From: Niabella insulamsoli
GTDB lineage: Bacteria > Bacteroidota > Bacteroidia > Chitinophagales > Chitinophagaceae
NCBI RefSeq assembly: GCF_039652435.2
Contig: NZ_CP190246.1
Span: forward strand, 3,348,001-3,412,000
Direction: 5' to 3'
Length of the DNA: 64,000 nt
In this document: one piece after another, positions 59,125 through 64,000 of the stretch
Layout: each line of letters opens with the position of its first letter
Numbering within the stretch: position 1 is the first letter of the stretch
The notes under the pieces: model-generated
What the model was told of the DNA's origin: nothing
Database searches by the model: none
Seen by the model: only the letters and a program-made list of their open reading frames with translations
Position numbers and translations under genes: made by a program

Positions 59125-59811
59125 TTGTCAAAGATTTCTGATAATTTATTTGATTTTCTTAAAAAGAATGATATATCTGTTTATAAATTTTCACAGACTA
59201 GCGGAATACCTGAGAGTAGAATTAGACAGTGGAAGCGCGGAAAGGGCAATCCTAAGCGTGAAGATACCGCAATTATTACCCAAATTTTACGCAAACATGG
59301 CTATAAATTGAGCTTAGAGTTACCGCAAGATGAAGACATTGAAAATGTTAATGAAAATTCCAAAATAGTTCAACTAAACCCATTTCTCACTAGTCGCGAA
59401 AATCAGGGTAAAGTGCCCGTAAAGTATTATGATGTGGATTTTGCGGCCGGAAATGTTGTCTTTTATGAAGATAATGTGGAGTTTCCGGCCTACGAGATGA
59501 ATATACCCGCCTTCAGCGGTTGCGTGGCCTTCAATGTTTTCGGCGATAGCATGGAGCCGTTGATTAAAAATGGAAGTGTCTGCTTTGGCCGAAAGAAAGA
59601 GCGCTGGTTTGACTATCTCGAATATGGTCAGATCTACGGCATAATAATGAAAAACGGGGAAGATCGCTATTTGAAATATATTCGAAAATCAGAAGATCAA
59701 ACGAAATTTTTACTAAAAAGTGCCAACCCTGATTTTGATGATTTTGAGATTCCTAAACAAGACATTCACAATATCTGGCTTATAGAAGGCTGGATGCTTA
59801 AACGAACCTAA
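59125..59811 (+). CDS. LexA/CI-type phage repressor (HTH plus S24 peptidase)
   Basis: The 228-residue protein has a helix-turn-helix at about residues 14-45 (SVYKFSQTSGIPESRIRQWKRGK). A C-terminal S24 peptidase domain has the cleavage site Ala108-Gly109 (in DFAAGN), Ser142 (in GDSMEP) and Lys184 (in DRYLKY). It should keep the prophage silent by binding the adjacent operators, and cleave itself when RecA is active. The only start that fits is TTG at 59125; no ATG lies in frame near it. It is the first gene of the plus-strand immunity operon. Confidence 0.94.
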   Translation: MSKISDNLFDFLKKNDISVYKFSQTSGIPESRIRQWKRGKGNPKREDTAIITQILRKHGYKLSLELPQDEDIENVNENSKIVQLNPFLTSRENQGKVPVKYYDVDFAAGNVVFYEDNVEFPAYEMNIPAFSGCVAFNVFGDSMEPLIKNGSVCFGRKKERWFDYLEYGQIYGIIMKNGEDRYLKYIRKSEDQTKFLLKSANPDFDDFEIPKQDIHNIWLIEGWMLKRT

Positions 59812-59822
59812 AAAAAAGAATA

Positions 59823-60407
59823 ATGAAGGAAATTATAGTTACGATTTTTTTAATCGCAGTATCTTTTTATGGACGTAGTCAAACTAAAGTCGAGATCAAA
59901 AGCGGAAGTCCATTTTATGAAGAAGTAGTTCAGCTTGATTCCTCTATCACCAAAGAAAGCCTTTATAAAAGTGCTAAAATGTCCTTTGTTAAAGTTTTTA
60001 AGAACGCGAAATATGTAACTCAAGTTGATGATAAAGAGTTAGGGAAACTTGCTGCAAAGGGGGTGTTAACCTTCAATTATGGAAGTTACATGAACGTCGG
60101 CAATCATACTGAAGTTATACAGTTTACCATTGACATTACAATGAAAGATAACGGCAGGTTTAGAATCAGAGTTTTTGACTTTGCAAATAGAACTCCAAGC
60201 AATAACTACATCCCAATATCTGAGCGTTTCGGATATGTCGGAAATGGTTTAAATAACAAACACGCGTCTTTTACCCAAATGATAGTCTTGGCTGACTCTG
60301 GTAAAAAATATGCCTCAGAAGCTTTAAATAACTTTCACAACGAGGTGCAGGCGTTAATAAACAGTATTAAAAATAATATGACAGTAACGGCAGATGACGA
60401 TTTCTAA
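59823..60407 (+). CDS. Exported DUF4468-like protein
   Basis: A signal peptide (about residues 1-19, EIIVTIFLIAVSFYGRSQ) precedes a domain of about 170 residues with a TBP-like alpha/beta pattern (SLYKSAKMSFVKVFKNAKYV, VIQFTIDITMKDNGRFRIRVFDF). DUF4468 proteins are typical of Bacteroidota chromosomes, not of phage structure. It starts 11 nt after the repressor gene and so is probably expressed in the lysogen. It is a good candidate for lysogenic conversion. Confidence 0.78.
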   Translation: MKEIIVTIFLIAVSFYGRSQTKVEIKSGSPFYEEVVQLDSSITKESLYKSAKMSFVKVFKNAKYVTQVDDKELGKLAAKGVLTFNYGSYMNVGNHTEVIQFTIDITMKDNGRFRIRVFDFANRTPSNNYIPISERFGYVGNGLNNKHASFTQMIVLADSGKKYASEALNNFHNEVQALINSIKNNMTVTADDDF

Positions 60408-60450
60408 ACTCTAAGATCCAAAATCTGATAATTTAATAAATCACCACAGT

Positions 60451-60639
60451 ATGGGTAAAAAGGTAATTCAAATATTTGACACAAAAACGAAGCAGACGCT
60501 TTCATTGAATGCAGATAAAGTTCTTTATGTCATTTCACATTATGACAGGGCACAAATCGTTTACGAAGGAGCGTTTTTTGAAACCGACCTTGGATATAAC
60601 GAATTTGTTAAGATGTGGGAGTCGGCTCTTTCTCAATAG
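60451..60639 (+). CDS. Hypothetical protein (62 aa)
   Basis: A small alpha/beta protein (KVIQIFDTKTKQTLSLNADKVLYVIS) of unknown family in the immunity region. Its end overlaps a convergent small frame. It lies 43 nt after the exported protein gene. Confidence 0.6.
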   Translation: MGKKVIQIFDTKTKQTLSLNADKVLYVISHYDRAQIVYEGAFFETDLGYNEFVKMWESALSQ

Positions 60640-60766
60640 CAGCTACAAGCTTCTCATAGTTTTCAACAGTTAAGCTAGCATCCATATATAAACATCCATT
60701 TCTGGCTTCGAGTTGAGCGGCCAGTTTCATTAATTCGATTTTTTGATCTGTTGTAAGAGTGTTCAT
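60608..60766 (-). CDS. Possible convergent small protein (52 aa)
   Basis: The minus-strand ATG frame fills the gap between two plus-strand genes and gives a protein-like sequence of helical character (TTDQKIELMKLAAQLEAR, then SLTVENYEKLVAAIEK). It overlaps the preceding gene by 32 nt. It could be real; evidence is weak. Confidence 0.4.
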   Translation of the reverse strand: MNTLTTDQKIELMKLAAQLEARNGCLYMDASLTVENYEKLVAAIEKEPTPTS

Positions 60767-60796
60767 ATCGATTTATTTTTTATCAAAAATAGTTAA

Positions 60797-61147
60797 ATGT
60801 CCAAATCGAAAAAAAAAGAAATTGATTACCGGCAGGAAATAAGATCTCGCTTCCTGGAGGCCATTAGGACAATAATTAAGGACCGGGCACATGGGATTAA
60901 AACAGTTGCTGAGCTAGCTCCTAAAATCGGTGCCTTCCAGCAAAACATTTCGCTCATGGAAAAAGGCGACCGTTATCCCACGTTGGAACAGGTGGCCAAG
61001 CTTTGCGAAACTTTCGAATTTTCCACTGAATGGATCATGTTGGGCAAAGGGCAATTGCAGTTGAATGGTCAGAAATCTAGCGAAAACGAAGATCGATTTA
61101 TCAGAATAGAGAAAGCCCTCAATGAACTACTGAAGGCTAGTAAATAA
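60797..61147 (+). CDS. XRE-family transcriptional regulator (116 aa)
   Basis: Residues of about 30-75 form an XRE-type helix-turn-helix (KTVAELAPKIGAFQQNISLMEKGDRYPTLEQVAKLCETF). The N-terminus is Lys-rich and the C-terminus has a short coiled coil. It may regulate lysogeny or excision in addition to the main repressor. Gene spacing to the next is 25 nt. Confidence 0.85.
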   Translation: MSKSKKKEIDYRQEIRSRFLEAIRTIIKDRAHGIKTVAELAPKIGAFQQNISLMEKGDRYPTLEQVAKLCETFEFSTEWIMLGKGQLQLNGQKSSENEDRFIRIEKALNELLKASK

Positions 61148-61172
61148 TTTTTTAATCTTAAAATTCAAACAA

Positions 61173-61412
61173 ATGACACCAAATGAAGAAAAAATTACAA
61201 TCGCCAAAATTAGAGCGCTAGAAACATTCGTTTTTGCTTATATAAAGGGGCAGGCCGGAGAAGACATTGCATTAGCAAACGTGGACAACTACGACAATTT
61301 TTGCAGGCAATTATATCAACAATTTGGCGCCATTGTACCTGAAGCGGAACAAAAGAAAATGATGGATAATATCAAAAAAAACGTAAAAGCTATACAAACT
61401 GATATCCGCTAA
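61173..61412 (+). CDS. Hypothetical protein at the right phage end (79 aa)
   Basis: A soluble helical protein of unknown family, the last gene before attR. Its stop codon lies in a candidate integrase arm site (GCTAACAAAAC). In the circular phage it would lie next to the attP region and int. Confidence 0.65.
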   Translation: MTPNEEKITIAKIRALETFVFAYIKGQAGEDIALANVDNYDNFCRQLYQQFGAIVPEAEQKKMMDNIKKNVKAIQTDIR

Positions 61413-61438
61413 CAAAACCCGTTAACAGTTAACAAAAC
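61408..61438. repeat. Candidate integrase arm-type sites, right end
   Basis: GCTAACAAAAC (61408-61418), GTTAAC (61421-61426) and GTTAACAAAAC (61428-61438) recall the pair at 14272-14295. In attP, they would flank the 48-bp core. Confidence 0.45.
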
Positions 61439-61516
61439 AGTTCTTTAAAATAGCACTTTTTTAAAATTGGAGCTGCAATTGGCGCGGGTTTCAGGAGGTT
61501 GACTACCTGCTTACCC

Positions 61517-61564
61517 GCCTTACAAGCAGAGGGTCGGCGGTTCGAGCCCGTCAACTCCCACAAA
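61517..61564. repeat. attR core (48-bp direct repeat)
   Basis: A perfect copy of 14151-14198: the tRNA-Val 3' half from the anticodon stem to 4 nt past the gene. It is a remnant and not a full tRNA gene, as the 5' half is missing. Confidence 0.93.
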
Positions 61565-61566
61565 AA

Positions 61567-61597
61567 AGCAGTTACAATCAAGTAGCTGCTTTTTTTT
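61567..61597 (+). terminator. Original host terminator of tRNA-Val
   Basis: AGCAGTTAC (61567-61575) pairs with GTAGCTGCT (61582-61590) with one G-U pair, and a T run follows. It now lies 47 kb from its tRNA because of the phage. Confidence 0.75.
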
Positions 61598-61674
61598 GAC
61601 CTGTGCAGAAACGGGATCACAGGGGCGCGGGGCTTGTGGTAGACAAACCGCCCATCTACATTAACCATCACACT

Positions 61675-62373
61675 ATGAAAACATTTATACTAACACTCAT
61701 CCTTCCGTTTCTCCTGACGCCTGCCATGGGGCAAGCCATCAGCAATCCTTCCTTAAAAAGAGAACTGGATAGTTTACAATTTCTGGATCAAAAATATCGA
61801 GGAGCGCTGAGTGCTGACATGAGAGGAAAGGGCGATTCACTTGCATTAGCCTATGGTGTTGCAAAGGAGCATATAACCGCCCACTTATGGAAATTGCAAA
61901 ACAATATCGACTCTTTGAATCTTTTGAAAATTGAGGAAATTATAAGCAAACATGGCTATCCCGGCACTTCGCTGGTGGGCAACCCGAGCAACGAAGTAGC
62001 GTTTTACATTATCCAACATTCCAAAGTCATTGATAAATATTTGCCCGTTATAAAAACGGCCGCGGAGAAAAACGAGATAAGCTTTCGGCTTTATGCTATG
62101 ATGCTCGATCGGTCGTTGATGTTTAAAGATAAAGAGCAAATCTACGGCACACAAGCTTCGGGGTTGAGCGTTAAAAATGCTGCAAGCGGCAAGTGGGAAA
62201 ATTTCATGTTCATTTGGCCAATCAAAGACCCCTTAACGGTCAACGAAAGAAGAAAACGAGCCGGCTTCAACAGCACGGTCGAAAAAAGCGCAGAGCACCT
62301 GGGTATAACCTACGAAATTCTAACGCTGGAAAAAATTTTCGAGCTACGAAATAAGGTCACGCTTAGTGATTAG
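61675..62373 (+). CDS. Exported DUF6624-like protein (232 aa)
   Basis: The ATG at 61675 gives a clear signal peptide (MKTFILTLILPFLLTPAMGQA). The mature part is helical with LQFLDQKYRG, then a KHGYPG and a final domain rich in charged residues, as I recall from DUF6624 proteins of Bacteroidota. Function is unknown. It is host DNA just beyond the prophage. The 449 nt that follow hold no convincing gene. Confidence 0.72.
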   Translation: MKTFILTLILPFLLTPAMGQAISNPSLKRELDSLQFLDQKYRGALSADMRGKGDSLALAYGVAKEHITAHLWKLQNNIDSLNLLKIEEIISKHGYPGTSLVGNPSNEVAFYIIQHSKVIDKYLPVIKTAAEKNEISFRLYAMMLDRSLMFKDKEQIYGTQASGLSVKNAASGKWENFMFIWPIKDPLTVNERRKRAGFNSTVEKSAEHLGITYEILTLEKIFELRNKVTLSD

Positions 62374-62822
62374 TGTTACGATTTCGAAATGCGGCGTAAA
62401 TGCAGTGATGCCGATAGGCTTTTGTAATGCTTCTTTTCTAAAAATAGGGGTTGGCAACGTTTAACGGCTTTATGGCTGACTCATTTTTGCGTTAAATGTC
62501 CTCCGACATCAAGTTCAACAATTTTTTAAGTGTCGAATTTCCAGCTTCTTCCTTCTTAGTCAAATCTCACCGATGGTCTTGTGAGCTGCCCGTGGACTCA
62601 GCATTTAGAAGAGACTTACCATACGCCGAGTCCCTTACAGGAGACTCGGCCGAGAAAAAATGACAAAACTTTTTATTTGGAAACATGTTGCTATCAAAAA
62701 AATTTGGATTGAAAAATTCTATTGCAGGTTGAACTTTGGAAAGGTAACTCAGCATCCACCCTTCACAAATATTTTCCGCGATCCGGTGATCTTTTGTCAA
62801 AACTTATTAAATTTGCAACTGG
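62374..62822. other. Intergenic region (449 nt) with a strong hairpin
   Basis: No convincing gene is found; the minus-strand frame at 62567-62800 has no protein-like character. A perfect 8-bp inverted repeat GCCGAGTC/GACTCGGC (62625-62632 and 62643-62650) with an inner CCT/AGG is the only clear structure. It lacks a T run and so is not a typical terminator. TAAATTTG at 62808-62815 could be a -7 element for the next gene, but no -33 element lies at the right distance. Confidence 0.4.
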
Positions 62823-63173
62823 GTGGCAAATTTTGCATTGAAATATCCAAACAGACTAAAGGCCCTGGCTTTAGGAATGCTTCTGATTTTCGCAATCAGC
62901 AGTTGTCCCAAACGCTATCTGCATGATATTTTTGCCAACCATATCGATTTTGTCGCACATACAATGCCCGACGGCAAAGCGCACGTCAGCCAAAGCGGCT
63001 TTCAATGCGATTGCAATTCGCTCGTAGCCACTTCTCCTTTTACAGCGCAGGCCAACGATGTAGTTTTACATGGCAAGCCTCTGTTCTGTTTGCATGCTGT
63101 GGCTTTTATCACCGCGCCAAGTGCAGCCCCTCCTGCCTTTATCGATTTAAGAGGGCCGCCTTCAATGGGATAA
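62823..63173 (+). CDS. Small protein with hydrophobic N-terminus, upstream of TonB receptor (116 aa)
   Basis: The N-terminus has a hydrophobic segment (ALALGMLLIFAISSC). Then come KRYLHDIFANHIDFV, the segment SGFQCDCNSLVATSPFT and a closing LRGPPS. I recognise this pattern in small proteins encoded before TonB-dependent receptors in Bacteroidota, thought to take part in metal uptake or sensing. The start is a GTG at 62823, or a TTG at 62838; no ATG fits. Confidence 0.68.
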   Translation: MANFALKYPNRLKALALGMLLIFAISSCPKRYLHDIFANHIDFVAHTMPDGKAHVSQSGFQCDCNSLVATSPFTAQANDVVLHGKPLFCLHAVAFITAPSAAPPAFIDLRGPPSMG

Positions 63174-63187
63174 CATGATCTGTGTTT

Positions 63188-63216
63188 CAGGAACCGTCAC
63201 GTTCCTGTATTTTTCT
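63188..63216 (+). terminator. Terminator or attenuator before the TonB-dependent receptor
   Basis: CAGGAAC (63188-63194), a 6-nt loop and GTTCCTG (63201-63207) form a perfect 7-bp stem, followed by TATTTTTCT. It lies between the two genes that would otherwise be expected to be co-transcribed. Confidence 0.7.
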
Positions 63217-63238
63217 CATTTTATGAATTGATTTCCCG

Positions 63239-64000
63239 TTGAAGTATATTTTCACCATCCTCCTGGTATGTTCTTTTTCTTTTTATGCCACGGCGCAAAA
63301 CTGTTCCATCAGTTTGTCGGGCCACGTAGAAGACGCTGATACGCGGCAGCTGCTGCCCGGCGCCACGGTAACGATTAACGAAACAGGTGCGCGTCAAACC
63401 ACCGATGAAAAAGGCGACTTTACATTTAGCGCCCTTTGCACCGGTAAATACTCCCTTACCATCAGCCATGTCAGTTGCGATACGCTTAGAAAAAATATCC
63501 AGCTCGACAAAGACCTGCATGTAGAACTTTACCTGCCTCATGCGCGGCGAACGCTTGGAGAAGTACTGGTGGAAGCTCAAAAAGGCGCTGCTAATACAGG
63601 CTTTAAGAAAGAGCTCAACGCTGCCGCACTCGAAACAACGAAGGGCTTCTCCCTCGCCGAAGCGTTGAGCCAGATCAACGGCGTAACAATGTTGCAAACC
63701 GGATCCTCCATTTCAAAACCTGTCATTCATGGCTTGCACAGCAGCCGTATTCTTACCATTAATAATGGCGTTCGCCAGGAAGGGCAGCAATGGGGCAACG
63801 AGCATGCGCCCGAAATCGATCCTTTTATCGCGGATCAATTGGTGGTGATAAAAGGTGTGGATGAATTGAAATACGGATCCGATGCAATTGCCGGCGTGAT
63901 CCTGGTGGAACCGAAAGCGCTGCGAAATCAACCGGGTTATTCCGGAGAATTTAATTCCGGGTATTTTACAAACAACGGACAATACTATGTATCGGGCGTG
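63239..64000 (+). CDS. TonB-dependent outer membrane receptor, N-terminal part
   Basis: The gene runs off the window; 254 codons are seen. A TTG at 63239 starts a signal peptide (KYIFTILLVCSFSFYATAQ). Then comes a carboxypeptidase-regulatory-like domain (about residues 24-105; SGHVEDADTRQLLPGATVTI). A TonB plug follows (about 120 on) with the patterns EALSQINGVTMLQ, VIHGLHSSRILTINNGVRQ and VVIKGVDELKYGSDAIAGVI. It transports a ligand across the outer membrane with TonB energy. The ligand is not shown. Frames on the minus strand here are shadows. Confidence 0.9.
   Translation, partial: MKYIFTILLVCSFSFYATAQNCSISLSGHVEDADTRQLLPGATVTINETGARQTTDEKGDFTFSALCTGKYSLTISHVSCDTLRKNIQLDKDLHVELYLPHARRTLGEVLVEAQKGAANTGFKKELNAAALETTKGFSLAEALSQINGVTMLQTGSSISKPVIHGLHSSRILTINNGVRQEGQQWGNEHAPEIDPFIADQLVVIKGVDELKYGSDAIAGVILVEPKALRNQPGYSGEFNSGYFTNNGQYYVSGV

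Larger units (their letters stand above)
14151..61564. mobile_element. Integrated temperate siphovirus-like prophage, about 47.4 kb
   Basis: A perfect 48-bp direct repeat (14151-14198 and 61517-61564), corresponding to the tRNA-Val 3' half plus 4 nt, brackets an integrase, repressor, replication, packaging, head, tail and lysis genes. Nearly all genes are intact, so the phage may be functional; one small gene pair (47390-48061) looks broken. After excision the right end (repressor side) would join the left end (integrase side), placing attP between them. No sheath or contractile baseplate genes are seen, which suggests a flexible non-contractile tail. Confidence 0.95.

Noticed and set aside
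14305..61412. CRISPR array or diversity-generating retroelement in the prophage
   Set aside because: No spaced repeat series and no reverse transcriptase with variable repeat were found by reading the sequence.
61500..61560. Second tRNA-Val gene at the right prophage end
   Set aside because: Only the 3' half is present and the sequence before it cannot complete the acceptor and D arms; it is the attR copy.
62567..62800. Minus-strand frame of 77 codons in the host gap
   Set aside because: It spans the strong hairpin, has no start context or neighbour in the same direction and no protein-like pattern.
63221..63982. Two minus-strand frames over the TonB-dependent receptor
   Set aside because: The plus strand encodes a receptor with signal peptide, carboxypeptidase-regulatory-like and plug domains through the same bases.

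Overview
The window looks like a chromosomal segment of a member of the Bacteroidota, most likely Chitinophagales or Sphingobacteriales. The pointers are promoters of the Bacteroidota type (TTTG, about 20 nt, TAnnTTTG), a TonB-dependent receptor with a carboxypeptidase-regulatory-like N-terminal domain, DUF4468- and DUF6624-like proteins, and phage families typical of this phylum. All family names here come from reading the translated sequence, not from database searches.

Layout. (1) Positions 6-13469 carry four tightly packed plus-strand genes for very large proteins (1175, 1084, 1618 and 587 aa) with no recognisable enzyme motif, signal peptide or clear membrane anchor. They look like one operon of unknown function and are the best candidate here for an undescribed system. 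(2) tag (3-methyladenine-DNA glycosylase I) converges on this operon, and tRNA-Val(UAC) follows with its own promoter. (3) From 14151 to 61564 a complete-looking temperate phage of about 47.4 kb is integrated in the tRNA-Val 3' half. A 48-bp duplication of the tRNA 3' end marks both ends. (4) Host sequence resumes with the original tRNA terminator, a DUF6624-like exported protein, a small protein with a hydrophobic N-terminus and the start of a TonB-dependent receptor.

Prophage organisation. At the left, on the plus strand: tyrosine integrase, a small protein, an SRAP (YedK/HMCES-like) protein and a small protein. Then almost everything from 17.1 to 59.0 kb is on the minus strand. In order of transcription this is: Cro-like regulator, LuxR-type HTH protein, ssDNA-binding-like protein, coiled-coil protein, RecE-like nuclease, HNH-like protein, clamp-like protein, helicase-methyltransferase fusion, DUF4406, replication proteins and a long array of small accessory genes (several with ATGA-coupled starts). 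These are followed by terminase small and large subunits, tail chaperone with a likely -1 frameshift, tape measure, tail-tip proteins, portal, Mu F-like head protein, a phage tRNA-Met, scaffold, major capsid, connectors, major tail protein, SGNH-hydrolase fibre, holin/spanin candidates, LamG-like protein and amidase. No sheath genes are seen, so a long-tailed siphovirus is likely. The right end (59.1-61.4 kb, plus strand) holds the LexA-like repressor, a DUF4468 exported protein and small genes, one an XRE-type regulator.

Control. Between the Cro-like gene and the repressor lie three TACGGTAA operator half-sites, two of them inside the spacer of a good early promoter. The repressor keeps the Ala-Gly cleavage site and Ser/Lys dyad, so SOS induction is expected. 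Three things break the long minus-strand unit: an internal terminator after the major tail protein gene, a tRNA gene, and a two-gene plus-strand cassette with its own promoter at 28.9-29.3 kb.
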